Notes: generated from the letters alone by a model not told the origin. A stretch of DNA of 64,000 nt from SB11 sp965249955 (GCA_965249955.1 OZ252261.1:1922001-1986000), one strand, 5' to 3'. Positions 34,850-43,865 are shown, numbered from the stretch's first letter. Numbers and translations: made by a program.

Positions 34850-35620
34850 CTACAAATCAAAAGTGGTATACATAGGGCAGTGGTCGCTGTGTTTGGCATC
34901 AGGCACAATTTTCGATTCCACTACCTTGTCTTTCAACTCATCGTTTACTACCACATAATCAATACGCCAGCCTTTGTTATTGGCACGGGCATTGGCGCGG
35001 TAGCTCCACCAAGTATATTGGTCTTTCAAGTCGCCGTTAATTAGCCTAAAAGTATCAACAAAACCGCCATCTAAAAAACGAGCAAACCACTCGCGCTCTT
35101 CGGGCAAAAAACCACTGCTGTTTTTGTTGCCCACAGGGTCGTGTATATCAATAGGTTCGCGGCAAATATTATAATCGCCCACCAAAATAAGGTTGGGTAT
35201 TTCTTTTCTTAATTCATTTACGTAGCGAAGGAAAAACTCAAGCCACAGCATTTTAAAAGCTTGCCTGTCTTCTCCACTGCTACCGCTGGGGTGATAAGCA
35301 CATAGTACAGAGTAGCCTTCGTAGTCGGCACGTATCACACGGCCTTCATAGTCGTATTGCTCGTTTCCGCAGCCGTATACCACATTTTTAGGTTCGGTTT
35401 TGCTAAGTATGGCAACCCCGCTATACCCTTTTTTTTCAGCAGGATACCAATAGTTTTTATACCCCAAATGGTCAAACAAAGCCGTGGGTATTTTGGTCAT
35501 ATCCGCCTTTATCTCTTGAAAACAAACTATATCGGCATTTACCTCTGTTAGCCACTGTGGCAACTCTTTACTCACTGCCGCACGTATCCCGTTTACATTG
35601 TAGGTTACTATTTTTACCAT
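34850..35620 (-). CDS. xth: Exodeoxyribonuclease III / AP endonuclease
   Basis: 256 residues. Exonuclease-endonuclease-phosphatase fold motifs are YNVNGIRAAVSKELPQWL at the start, CFQEIKAD (metal-binding Glu), GYSGVAILSK, LVGDYNICREPIDIHDP, RIDYVVVND and the final SDHCPMYTTFDL (catalytic His). It cuts DNA at abasic sites and trims 3' ends in base-excision repair. It stands alone, divergent from a T9SS substrate gene, with a terminator-like hairpin upstream. Confidence 0.95.
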   Translation of the reverse strand: MVKIVTYNVNGIRAAVSKELPQWLTEVNADIVCFQEIKADMTKIPTALFDHLGYKNYWYPAEKKGYSGVAILSKTEPKNVVYGCGNEQYDYEGRVIRADYEGYSVLCAYHPSGSSGEDRQAFKMLWLEFFLRYVNELRKEIPNLILVGDYNICREPIDIHDPVGNKNSSGFLPEEREWFARFLDGGFVDTFRLINGDLKDQYTWWSYRANARANNKGWRIDYVVVNDELKDKVVESKIVPDAKHSDHCPMYTTFDL

Positions 35621-35670
35621 CGTTCCAAAAATACATATTGTTATAGTATTTTAGGGATGTTTTACCCATA

Positions 35671-35694
35671 AAAAAAGCACAGCGTGTGCTGTGC
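35671..35694 (-). terminator. Orphan terminator-like hairpin upstream of xth
   Basis: On the minus strand GCACAGC-ACAC-GCTGTGC is followed by TTTTTT. It lies 50 nt before the xth start, where no minus-strand gene ends, so it could be a leader attenuator or a relic. Confidence 0.4.
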
Positions 35695-35917
35695 CTTTAG
35701 AATTGTAAAAGAAAATATGGTATCACTACCCTAAATCCTTTCACAACTATATGTAAAATTTCTGTCATTTTTTCTGTCTCAATTGTCATTTTTCGCTTTT
35801 TTAGCAACTGTCTGCTCTATGCACCCGTTTGTCATTCTTCTGTCATATCATTATTTAGAATCATTATAAACAATTTGTTTCTGTTTCTTTGCCCTCAGAA
35901 TTGTAAAAGAAAACAGT

Positions 35918-37243
35918 ATGAAAAAATTTATCTCTACCCTTGCCATTTTGGTGGCATCGTGGCATGCCTATGCCCAAAAATCCGATTCAGTTTTCATGGG
36001 AGCAAACTATGCAAACGAAATTTATTACAAGCTATCCGGTGGACAGGTAAAGTCTGAACCTGTAAAAAACTGGGACTTATCTTTTTCTGCGGTTGGTAGT
36101 TTCGATGAGCGTTTTTTTGCTATTCGTGCCAATTACAGCAATGGTGTACGCGTTTACGAGTACCCTAAGTTTGGCACTAGCGATTGGAGTTCTTTTGATA
36201 CTGCCGGCTGGAACGGTTGGACACAGCAGTACAACACCGACTCATCGTGGTGGTTTGGGGCTTTTAATCGTGAGCCGTATTCGCACCCGTCGTATTCGTG
36301 GGGTGCTTACACTAATTCTGGTGTAATCTCAGGAAACCGCCTGTATTTAATTGGGTTTACACCTGATGCTTTTTCACCACCCAATACGTTTAAAAAGCTG
36401 TGGATAGAAGAGCGTAAATCATCATCGGGTGTGCGTACGTGGAAGTTTAAGTATGCCGATGTTGACGGCAGTAACGAAACATCGGTTACTATTAACGATG
36501 CCGATTACCCAGCTAAGAATTTTGCTTATTACAGCCTGCGTGATGGCAAGGCACTTGACCGTGAGCCCGCCAACAGCCAAAACAGTTGGGATATAGTTTT
36601 TACTCGCTACTGGGCTGATTTGCAAAACCCTACTTTTCCATACTACCAAGTTACAGGTGTGCTTACTAATGTAAACAGTGAGGTGATAAAAGCAATCGGT
36701 TTGCCTGTAAAAGATATGGTGAAGCCTGCTATAACCGACACGCGTTTTAGCAACCACATGAATGTTATTGGTTATAACTGGAAAAACTCAGGGCCTGGTG
36801 GAACTACTATTGAAGATAGCACGGCATACTTTATTAAGGTAGACTCTACAGTAGCAGGCGCAGTGGTTAATACTAAAATATATAAACTTTGGTTTACTGA
36901 TTTTGGCGGATCGGCCAATGGTAAAACAGTGTTTAATACCGAGCTAGTAACTGAGGTTAAAAACACAACATCAATACATGGTGTAGAAGCAAAACCAACT
37001 TTAAGTGTATACCCTAACCCGGCACAAGAGGCTATAACCATTACTACTGCTAATATTGATGCAAAACCGATAGCAGTAAAAATACACGATATTTCAGGCA
37101 AACTAGTATACAGCACACCTATAAACAGCAATACCAACTGGGGCGTTTATACGCTTGATGTTTCAGCATTTGCAAAAGGTGTATACGTTGTTTCTTTAGT
37201 TACTGATAAAGAGGCTTTATTTCAAAGAGTGGTAAAGCAATAA
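35918..37243 (+). CDS. Secreted HmuY-like protein with T9SS sorting domain
   Basis: 441 residues with a signal peptide (MKKFISTLAILVASWHAYAQ). Two segments, NWDLSFSAVGSFDERFF and NSQNSWDIVFTRYWADL, match the WDlaFtry pattern of HmuY-like beta proteins, which bind haem in some species; haem ligands cannot be assigned here. The last 80 residues (LSVYPNPAQEAITITTANID, ending FQRVVKQ) are a T9SS type A sorting domain, so it is exported to the surface. A hairpin terminator follows. Confidence 0.85.
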   Translation: MKKFISTLAILVASWHAYAQKSDSVFMGANYANEIYYKLSGGQVKSEPVKNWDLSFSAVGSFDERFFAIRANYSNGVRVYEYPKFGTSDWSSFDTAGWNGWTQQYNTDSSWWFGAFNREPYSHPSYSWGAYTNSGVISGNRLYLIGFTPDAFSPPNTFKKLWIEERKSSSGVRTWKFKYADVDGSNETSVTINDADYPAKNFAYYSLRDGKALDREPANSQNSWDIVFTRYWADLQNPTFPYYQVTGVLTNVNSEVIKAIGLPVKDMVKPAITDTRFSNHMNVIGYNWKNSGPGGTTIEDSTAYFIKVDSTVAGAVVNTKIYKLWFTDFGGSANGKTVFNTELVTEVKNTTSIHGVEAKPTLSVYPNPAQEAITITTANIDAKPIAVKIHDISGKLVYSTPINSNTNWGVYTLDVSAFAKGVYVVSLVTDKEALFQRVVKQ

Positions 37244-37261
37244 GTACAACAGTTTGGGATG

Positions 37262-37290
37262 CCCCGCAGGGATTGTGGGGCGCCCTTTTA
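37262..37290 (+). terminator. Rho-independent terminator of the HmuY-like gene
   Basis: CCCCGCA (37262-37268) pairs with TGTGGGG (37274-37280), then CGCCC and TTTTATTATA. It begins 18 nt after the stop. Confidence 0.7.
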
Positions 37291-37301
37291 TTATAACTCC
37301 T

Positions 37302-37904
37302 TTGGAAATTTATTTTAAAATTACCATAGGTATACTGTATGTATGCTTAGGTTACATAAGGTTTTTATACCGAAAGCCCTATCAGCAGGTAAAAAAAACT
37401 ATACTGTACAGAATACATTTAAAACGTGAAAAGAAGCTTGTGGCAATGGTGGCTTGGGGTTTTAATGTGCCCTATATAGTGTATTTGTTTACTCCTTGGT
37501 TTGATGGTGCAACATTGCAAATAGGCACCGGTATTAGATGCGCAGGTATTGTGTTGGTGCTTGGGGCGCTATGGCTTTTTTGGGCAGCACACAAAGTGCT
37601 GGGCAGCAATTGGTCGCCCTTATTAGAAATCAGAGAAAAACATCAGCTTATTACAACGGGTATATACCAGCATATAAGGCACCCCATGTATACTGCACTG
37701 TACCTGTTTATTATAGGTGCAGGTGCTATAAGTGCCAATGTATTATTGCTAGTTGTGCCTTTTATCACCTTTAGCGTTTTGTGCTACATACGCATTAGCG
37801 ACGAAGAAAAAATGATGATAAACTGGTTTGGTGATGAATACTGGCTGTACAAAAATAAAACAGGTATGTTTTTGCCCAAATGGCATTTACAAAAGCCCTA
37901 TTAA
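37302..37904 (+). CDS. Isoprenylcysteine carboxyl methyltransferase-like membrane protein
   Basis: About 200 residues. TTG 37302 is preferred because the frame upstream runs through the preceding terminator hairpin; no ATG is available near the N-terminus. Four to five membrane helices are visible. The conserved tail ITTGIYQHIRHPMYTALYLF followed by RISDEEKMMINWFGDEYWLY is the SAM-binding signature of the ICMT/PEMT family. Bacterial members methylate small or lipid substrates, mostly unknown. It is followed by a strong terminator. Confidence 0.82.
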   Translation: MEIYFKITIGILYVCLGYIRFLYRKPYQQVKKTILYRIHLKREKKLVAMVAWGFNVPYIVYLFTPWFDGATLQIGTGIRCAGIVLVLGALWLFWAAHKVLGSNWSPLLEIREKHQLITTGIYQHIRHPMYTALYLFIIGAGAISANVLLLVVPFITFSVLCYIRISDEEKMMINWFGDEYWLYKNKTGMFLPKWHLQKPY

Positions 37905-37942
37905 GTTGCTATCAATTTCTCCTTATAAATAATTTAATAACG

Positions 37943-37974
37943 AAAGAAAGCCGCGATAAGCGGCTTTCTTTTTT
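37943..37974. terminator. Rho-independent terminator, probably bidirectional
   Basis: GAAAGCCGC and GCGGCTTTC arms with a 5-nt loop between an A-run and six T. It separates the ICMT-like gene (plus) from the E1 gene (minus). Confidence 0.8.
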
Positions 37975-37995
37975 AAAATCTATTTGGGTTGATGT

Positions 37996-40047
37996 TTAAT
38001 AATTAAGCAACCACTCTATTTTTTCGGCTACCTTTTCAGGGTTAGGAAGTATTTGGCTTTCCAAAGCCATATTTAGCGGTATAGCGGGCATATTTGCCGA
38101 ACCAAGCGTTTGCACAGGTGCATCCAAATATTGGAAACATTCGCTGCCTATGCGGCCTGCAATAGCCTCAGCAAACGAGTTGCGCAGGGTTTCTTCGGTT
38201 AGCACCAATACCTTACCGTGACGTTTTGCAGCGTCTTGTATAGCCTCTTCATCGCAGGGGTTTAGGGTGCGTAAGTCTAAAATCTCTACCTGCCCGGGAA
38301 AGTTTTTTGAGGCTAGCATAGCCCAATATACGCCCATGCCGTAGGTAATAATGGCAACGCTTTCGCCATTTTCCTGCATTTCTTCATCAGCGTGCTGTAC
38401 TATGCGGGCTTTGCCTAAAGGTATTACATAATCTTCTGAAGGTTCGGGAGCTTTGGCTGCCTCAGTACCCGGCATTTTACTCCAGTAAATACCTTTGTGC
38501 TCAAATACTATTACAGGGTTAGGGTCGTAGTAAGCAGCTTTTAGCAAACCTTTCATATCAGCAGCATTACTAGGGTATATTATTTTAATACCTTTTATCT
38601 GCAAGATGCTTGATTCTACTGTTCCTGAGTGGTAAGGGCCACCGCCACCATACGCCCCTGTTGGGATACGTATAACGGCACTAACGGGATATTTTCCCAT
38701 AGTTAAGTAGCACGATTTTGAAAGTTCGGTAACCAATTGGTTTACGCCCGGCCATATATAATCAGCAAACTGAATTTCTACAATGGGTTTTACGCCAACG
38801 GCACTCATACCAGCAGTAGAGCCTACAATATAGGCTTCTTGTATGGGCGTATTAAATACTCGGTTATCGCCATATTTGCCGGCCAGTGTAGCCGCCTCGC
38901 GGAATACGCCGCCTAGCCTGCCGCCCACATCTTGCCCATAAAAAAGAGCTTCGGGGTGGGTGCGCAAAATTTCGTCCATGGCAAACAATGCTGCATCAAC
39001 CATTATAACAGGTTCTTTCCCTTCGGGAGAACGCTCGCCTTTTTCCTCAGTAATTGGGGTGGGTGCAAACTCGTGGTCTAAAGCGGTTGAAATATCAGGG
39101 TCGGGAGAGTTTACTGCACGTTCAAATTCAGCAGTAATGTATGTGCGGGCATTTTCTATTTTTTTTTCAAGCGATGCTTCGCTTTCGCCCAATTCTAACA
39201 ACAATTTTTTAAGACGTGGAAACGGATCGATGCTGGTATGCTTCGCCATATCCTCTTCGCTACGGTACCACTCCCTGCGCACTCCCGATGTATGGTGACC
39301 CAGTAAGGGCACTTTTACGTGTACCAACAAAGGTTTGCGTTTGGTGCGCACATACTCAATGGCTTTGCCCATTTGCTCGTAGCACTCTACAAAGTCGCTA
39401 CCATCTATACGTTGGCGTTTTAGCCCTTTAAAACCTGCGGCATACTCGTAGGCATCCATAGCGCGCATTTCGTCGCCACTGGCAGATATACCCCAGTCGT
39501 TATCTTGTATCAGGTACAGTATAGGCAAATCGGCCAATACAGCCATTTGGAAAGCCTCGGCTACTTCGCCCTCGGTAACTGAACCATCACCTAGCGAGCA
39601 AAGCACTACGGGTTTTTCTATGCTTTTTAGTAAATCTTGTTTCTCAAGGTATTGTACCCCATGCGCCATACCTGTGGCAGGTATAGCCTGCATGCCTGTT
39701 GCACTACTTTGGTGCGGCATTTTGGGCATATTGGGGCGGTTTAGCGAAGGATGCGCATAGTAGGTGCGTCCGCCCGAAAACGGATCATCAGCTTTGGCCA
39801 ATAATTGCAACATTAGCTCGTAAGGGGTCATGCCCATACCCAACAACATACTCTCATCGCGGTAATATGGCGCGGCGTAGTCGTGGGGCTTTAGCTGCAT
39901 CCCTGTAGCTAGTTGTATGGCTTCGTGGCCTTTTGATGTTGAGTGAACGTATTTGCAAATTTGGCGGTTAGCATCGTAGGTTTCAGCCATTGCACGGGCA
40001 TTACACATCATCTCAAAAGCACGCAGCAGTATATCTTTTGTAACCAT
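37996..40047 (-). CDS. Fused 2-oxoacid dehydrogenase E1 alpha-beta
   Basis: 683 residues, an alpha-beta fusion typical of Bacteroidota. The alpha half (about 1-330) has HEAIQLATG, the substrate loop HHTSGVRREWYRSEEDMAKH and the thiamine-diphosphate motif LGDGSVTEGEVAEAF near 150 ending in DNDW. The beta half (about 350-683) has FYGQDVGGRLGGVFREA, QFADYIWPGVNQLVTE, PTGAYGGGGPYHSGTVES and the C-terminal transketolase domain LDLRTLNPCDEEAI. It decarboxylates a 2-oxoacid, most likely branched-chain or pyruvate, and passes the acyl group to E2; the E2 gene is not nearby. Confidence 0.93.
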   Translation of the reverse strand: MVTKDILLRAFEMMCNARAMAETYDANRQICKYVHSTSKGHEAIQLATGMQLKPHDYAAPYYRDESMLLGMGMTPYELMLQLLAKADDPFSGGRTYYAHPSLNRPNMPKMPHQSSATGMQAIPATGMAHGVQYLEKQDLLKSIEKPVVLCSLGDGSVTEGEVAEAFQMAVLADLPILYLIQDNDWGISASGDEMRAMDAYEYAAGFKGLKRQRIDGSDFVECYEQMGKAIEYVRTKRKPLLVHVKVPLLGHHTSGVRREWYRSEEDMAKHTSIDPFPRLKKLLLELGESEASLEKKIENARTYITAEFERAVNSPDPDISTALDHEFAPTPITEEKGERSPEGKEPVIMVDAALFAMDEILRTHPEALFYGQDVGGRLGGVFREAATLAGKYGDNRVFNTPIQEAYIVGSTAGMSAVGVKPIVEIQFADYIWPGVNQLVTELSKSCYLTMGKYPVSAVIRIPTGAYGGGGPYHSGTVESSILQIKGIKIIYPSNAADMKGLLKAAYYDPNPVIVFEHKGIYWSKMPGTEAAKAPEPSEDYVIPLGKARIVQHADEEMQENGESVAIITYGMGVYWAMLASKNFPGQVEILDLRTLNPCDEEAIQDAAKRHGKVLVLTEETLRNSFAEAIAGRIGSECFQYLDAPVQTLGSANMPAIPLNMALESQILPNPEKVAEKIEWLLNY

Positions 40048-40173
40048 TCAGTAAGAAAAAAAAGAAAGCGCAATGTTAGTAAAAAATGGGTGGTTATGCG
40101 AACGTTAACGGGCTTATTATTTAAGTGGTGGGTGAGAGCGGCTGCACTTTATCTCGTTTGCGTGCCTTCACGC

Positions 40174-40380
40174 CCTTCGACTTCGCTCAGGGTGACAGCC
40201 GCACAGGGGCTATGGCGTACATTTGTCAAATTTTAGAAATTTGACAAATGTACGCACTGTATAAAAGCGATATTGTAGCTGTATGAGCGGACGCTCTTAA
40301 TTTTTGGGGCACGAGCGGGACGCTCTCGCCAGCTATAACTGCACGATTTTCGTCATCCTATGTTTGCAAACATAGGATGA
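40174..40380. repeat. Cluster of dispersed repeats between E1 and pnkp genes
   Basis: The 341-nt gap has no gene. It holds: CCTTCGACTTCGCTCAGG-type repeat 40174-40209 (related copies 52990-53024, 58992-59022); a palindrome with 19-bp perfect arms 40215-40233/40237-40255; paired AGCGG elements 40285-40296 and 40312-40334 (copy 51233-51280); and a perfect 28-bp palindrome 40353-40380 that may also end the pnkp transcript. Confidence 0.75.
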
Positions 40381-40388
40381 TGGGAGCC

Positions 40389-41261
40389 CTAAAAATCCCC
40401 GTAATACACTTGGTAGCAGGGTAGCTTTAGTTCATCGCGCCACATGTTTACTACTTGGTCGCGGTCATCTAGCACAAACTCTATTTGGTATTTGCCTGCT
40501 GCGTTTGCTTCAAAAATTTCACGTTTTATAATGGCGTCTTTGCGGTTGTCTTCATCCCCGCGCAAGGCTAATACATCATAAGGAATATTGTATTTTGCCA
40601 GCCAACGCTCGGTTGGGGGTTGGTGCATTTGCTTTCTGCCCGAAAACAGCAGGATTTTATACCCCAAACCCGCGTACGTTTTTACGGTATTTGCCACAGG
40701 CTCGTTTAGCAAATCGTTTTCACAGCCTTCTGCATTAAAAGGGTCGCGGCCGTTTAGCAAAGCAAGTGTGCCATCAAGGTCGCAGATAATCGCTTTGGGT
40801 AGTGTTTCGTCTTGCGGACTATAACGCACGCCATCATCAAAAAACTGGCGGTGCATTTGACGTATTACTTTCTCACCCACAGGTTTTTCGCGTTGTTCAT
40901 CACGGGCTATACACTCGTGCAGTGGTGTATCAAACTCTTTTACTTCAACCAGTACGTTTTGGTTGTATTGCTTGTTGTAATCGCTTACCAGTTGACTAAT
41001 ACGGGTGAAGTTTCTTTCTGATAGGTTGGTGTCGTCAATCACCACACTTTTGCCTTCTTCAAGGGCTTTTACTATTAGTATATCGCGAACTTTTTTTACA
41101 AACTTCTCGTTTCCGTTGCTGGTATAGCCGTTATCAAACATCATACGCAAATCATCACGATTAATGCGTTTGTATGTGTTGGGGGCTGAATCTACCAACT
41201 GTTTGGCATAGGTGCTTTTTCCACTTGCGGGCAAGCCTCGCATCAATATCACTTTTCTCAT
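40389..41261 (-). CDS. pnkp: Polynucleotide 5'-kinase/3'-phosphatase, T4 Pnkp type
   Basis: 290 residues. The N-terminal kinase has a P-loop GLPASGKST (9-17), INRDDLRMMF and SVVIDDTNLSERN; the C-terminal HAD phosphatase has ICDLDGTLALLNGRDPF near 163, LFSGRKQ and GDEDNRKDAIIKREIF. Domain order and length match phage T4 Pnkp, not the calcineurin-type bacterial Pnkp. The enzyme would remove 2',3'-cyclic or 3'-phosphate and phosphorylate 5'-OH ends made by RNA-cleaving toxins. The ATG follows the RNA ligase stop with no gap, so the two are one operon and one repair pathway. Confidence 0.92.
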   Translation of the reverse strand: MRKVILMRGLPASGKSTYAKQLVDSAPNTYKRINRDDLRMMFDNGYTSNGNEKFVKKVRDILIVKALEEGKSVVIDDTNLSERNFTRISQLVSDYNKQYNQNVLVEVKEFDTPLHECIARDEQREKPVGEKVIRQMHRQFFDDGVRYSPQDETLPKAIICDLDGTLALLNGRDPFNAEGCENDLLNEPVANTVKTYAGLGYKILLFSGRKQMHQPPTERWLAKYNIPYDVLALRGDEDNRKDAIIKREIFEANAAGKYQIEFVLDDRDQVVNMWRDELKLPCYQVYYGDF

Positions 41262-42281
41262 TTATTCTTCAATATTACTAAACGGGCGCGAGTATTTTGG
41301 GCGCAGCATTTTCCAAATGGCATCTGCATAGTCTCTTTCGTCCAACATACTGAATAATATATTGGGGTAAGCACATTGCTGAAAGTACAGGGCGGTCTCT
41401 TTCCTGTCTCCCAAATCTTTAAACTCTGCACGTGCGGCATCTTCAATGTTTTTATAAGCGGCTAGTAACTCGGTGTTGGTTTGTCTCACCCAATTGTAAA
41501 ATTCATCGGGCACACGATCTAAAAGTTCGTCAAGGGTATTGCCCGCGCGCAAATATTCCCAAATACTAATGTTTGATACTTGGGTGATGATGCGGTGTAT
41601 GCGCACATACTCCTTAAACTTCACCTTGTAGCGCAGTCCACTTGCAAAGCGTATCACAAAGCCTTCTTTGTTGTTTTCTTCAAGAGCCTGCAATTGGTGT
41701 GTATTGTTAATACCGTCATAGCGTTTTACAACGGGGAAACCAATATCCTCCAAAGGTTCTTCGTTACCTGTGGCTTTGTCAACTATTGATAGCAGTACTA
41801 AATCCTCTGTTGAGCCATAGTCAACCACTATTCTGTTTTCGGGGTAAATAATCTCAAACAAATAAGTTTTGTCGGGATTAAGCCTATTATGTATATGGCT
41901 GTATTTAGTATTTAAAATGTTGTTTGCCTTTACCGATTGATTGCTGGTAAATGAACCGCGTGTGGCAATAAAAGGTTGCTTATTGTGCCAATACAATATG
42001 CCCAGCGATCCATCCATTTTTTCGTAAACCTCGAAGGCTTCGTTGGGTATGTGTTGGTTTTCTTGCTCGCCCAAATTGAAAAATTTTGGGAAAGGGCGCG
42101 CTACCACATTCATGTTGGCATCTAATATCAAACCACGGCAATTTAGCGTTACCTCGTTCCAAATTCTATCGTATTGGGCTTTGGGGCTGTAATTGTATAT
42201 AAACAGGTCGGTTTCGGGGTGGTTTTGCTTCACCACAAAACCTTCTGCCATCATTTCTTCTAAAAGGGAAGTATTGAACAT
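41262..42281 (-). CDS. RNA ligase, T4 Rnl1-like
   Basis: 339 residues. The nucleotidyltransferase motifs are complete: motif I EVYEKMDGSLG with adenylated Lys88, preceded by NCRGLILD; IATRGSF; motif III FEIIYPENRIV; motif IV EGFVIRF; motif V YKVKFKEY. The C-terminal helical domain (WEYLRAGNTLDELLDRVPDE) is shorter than in T4 Rnl1. The enzyme seals RNA with 3'-OH and 5'-phosphate ends, as prepared by the kinase-phosphatase encoded immediately after it. In T4 this pair restores tRNAs cut in the anticodon loop. A chromosomal repair role here is inference. Confidence 0.92.
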   Translation of the reverse strand: MFNTSLLEEMMAEGFVVKQNHPETDLFIYNYSPKAQYDRIWNEVTLNCRGLILDANMNVVARPFPKFFNLGEQENQHIPNEAFEVYEKMDGSLGILYWHNKQPFIATRGSFTSNQSVKANNILNTKYSHIHNRLNPDKTYLFEIIYPENRIVVDYGSTEDLVLLSIVDKATGNEEPLEDIGFPVVKRYDGINNTHQLQALEENNKEGFVIRFASGLRYKVKFKEYVRIHRIITQVSNISIWEYLRAGNTLDELLDRVPDEFYNWVRQTNTELLAAYKNIEDAARAEFKDLGDRKETALYFQQCAYPNILFSMLDERDYADAIWKMLRPKYSRPFSNIEE

Positions 42282-42439
42282 TGGTGAGTGAAAGTATTCT
42301 TATACAAGAATATTCAAAATTTGTAGCATTGACACATACTATCGACAAAGTGTGTGTGGTTTTATAGTTAAAGATTTAAAATTACTGTTTGTAAAGTGAG
42401 AAAAAAGGTTATTTTCGCGCAAAAATAAAGGATCGGCTT

Positions 42440-42661
42440 ATGTACTGGACACTAGAATTAGCCTCTTACCTGGACGATGCTCCATGGCCTGCCACTAAGG
42501 ATGAGTTAATTGATTATGCAATACGCTCGGGCGCACCGCTTGAGGTAATAGAGAACTTGCAGGAATTGGAAGACGATGGCGAACCATTTGAGAGTATCGA
42601 GGAGGTTTGGCAAGATTATCCTACTGACGAGGATTACTTCTTTAACGAAGACGAATTGTAG
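42440..42661 (+). CDS. DUF2795 family small acidic protein
   Basis: 73 residues (MYWTLELASYLDDAPWPATK, with ELIDYAIRSGAPLEVIENLQ and an acidic tail). The PWPATKDELIDYA and V-x-NLQEL pattern is that of DUF2795, small proteins conserved across Bacteroidota with unknown role. It is divergent from the RNA ligase gene and followed by a terminator shared with the next gene. Confidence 0.88.
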   Translation: MYWTLELASYLDDAPWPATKDELIDYAIRSGAPLEVIENLQELEDDGEPFESIEEVWQDYPTDEDYFFNEDEL

Positions 42662-42687
42662 TAATACAATTCTTTTAAAAAGAAATT

Positions 42688-42719
42688 AAGCCTGCGGCCT
42701 ATAAGCTTCAGGCTTTTTT
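42688..42719. terminator. Terminator shared by convergent genes
   Basis: AAGCCTG (42688-42694) pairs with CAGGCTT (42709-42715), followed by six T on the plus strand. The right arm overlaps the last codons and stop of the minus-strand gene. Confidence 0.7.
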
Positions 42720-43865
42720 GGTTTCCCAAATTTCTTCTCCAAAAAGGCTTTCTTGGTAGTCTTCGCGTTTGCGTACCGATGTGCTGTGTATCTCAAGCAT
42801 ATCGTAGCCGTTGTTTTTTAGGTTAATACAGTATTTTAATGCACTGCCGTTGCCTGTGCTTTTTACTACTTCAGAACTAAGAAGTTTTACAAAATCGCGC
42901 TGTATGGTTTTACGGTCGCACCTAAAATCAAGGGTAAGTTCTTTTGTGCCTAAGTATCGTTTGGCAAAAAGGTATTTTATTATTTGCTGCTGACGCTCGT
43001 TAAACTCGCCCATGTGAGGCTCTAAGTATTCCATACCCTCACTATACAAAAAGTTGAGCAGGTTGCGTATGCGGGGCTCTTTTTTTGCGTAACTAACCTT
43101 TTGGCGGTATACCTGTTTTAGTAAATCGTCAACACGCAACAGGCTTTCTTCCATTATATCGTAACCCAGTGTTAGCAGGGGTGTAATATCTTCGGTGCGC
43201 AATGCGCCTGCAGTCAGACCCACGTAGGGTTCTAATTTCTCGTCAATAAGCGACTTGTGTCTTATAGCAGCCAAATTGGGGTGCAATAAGCCGCGCACGT
43301 TTTTTTTGCGACTTTCTAAAAACACCGATTGCACTACGGCAGGGTAGGCGTAGGGATGGTTTTTGAACGGCTGCAATATTTGCAGCACCATACGCAATAC
43401 CCAACTTTGGGTAAATGTGCCGCCGTTTATTGGCTTTGTAATGTGGTTAAAACAGGCTTTTATACCTGCCATATCAACCGAGGCTGAAAACTCGTTGCCC
43501 TCGCTTTTGGTAAGCGCGCCAACAAGCCCAAACAATACTTCGGCCTTGTCTATTTTAAGGTCTTTTATGGTTTTGCTGTGCCATGCCTCAAAGTGGGTTA
43601 TTTGCGGGCTATAATTTTCTTCAATGGCTACGCAAAAGTTGTAAATATCTTCGGGCTTATAATCGGTAATTACTCCTGTGCGAAAACCAACTATGCAACT
43701 GGTCTCAATATCGCGGCAGGCACTCACCAATTTTTTTATTTCAGTATCGGGAAGTGAGAAAAAAGCAATCTTCTTCTCCAGCGAAGTGTGCAAGGCTTGC
43801 AGGTAGTTTTCCCTTTCAAAATCAGGGACGTAGTTAAGTGGCTGTTGTGTATCGCTGGTAAACAC
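42708..43865 (-). CDS. Conserved hypothetical protein with C-terminal winged HTH
   Basis: 385 residues. Residues 1-280 are mainly helical with no motif I recognise (IETSCIVGFRTGVITDYKPE, WVLRMVLQILQPFKNHPYAY). Residues 285-350 look like a winged helix-turn-helix (FNERQQQIIKYLFAKRYLGT, then FRCDRKTIQRDFVKLL), close in style to the C-terminal domain of Fic-type or DeoR-type proteins. It is probably a DNA-binding regulator. It lies near the RNA repair operon but is separated from it by the DUF2795 gene on the other strand. Confidence 0.6.
   Translation of the reverse strand: MFTSDTQQPLNYVPDFERENYLQALHTSLEKKIAFFSLPDTEIKKLVSACRDIETSCIVGFRTGVITDYKPEDIYNFCVAIEENYSPQITHFEAWHSKTIKDLKIDKAEVLFGLVGALTKSEGNEFSASVDMAGIKACFNHITKPINGGTFTQSWVLRMVLQILQPFKNHPYAYPAVVQSVFLESRKKNVRGLLHPNLAAIRHKSLIDEKLEPYVGLTAGALRTEDITPLLTLGYDIMEESLLRVDDLLKQVYRQKVSYAKKEPRIRNLLNFLYSEGMEYLEPHMGEFNERQQQIIKYLFAKRYLGTKELTLDFRCDRKTIQRDFVKLLSSEVVKSTGNGSALKYCINLKNNGYDMLEIHSTSVRKREDYQESLFGEEIWETKKA

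Noticed and set aside
37254..37301. Longer N-terminus of the ICMT-like protein
   Set aside because: The extra codons fall inside the preceding gene's terminator hairpin.
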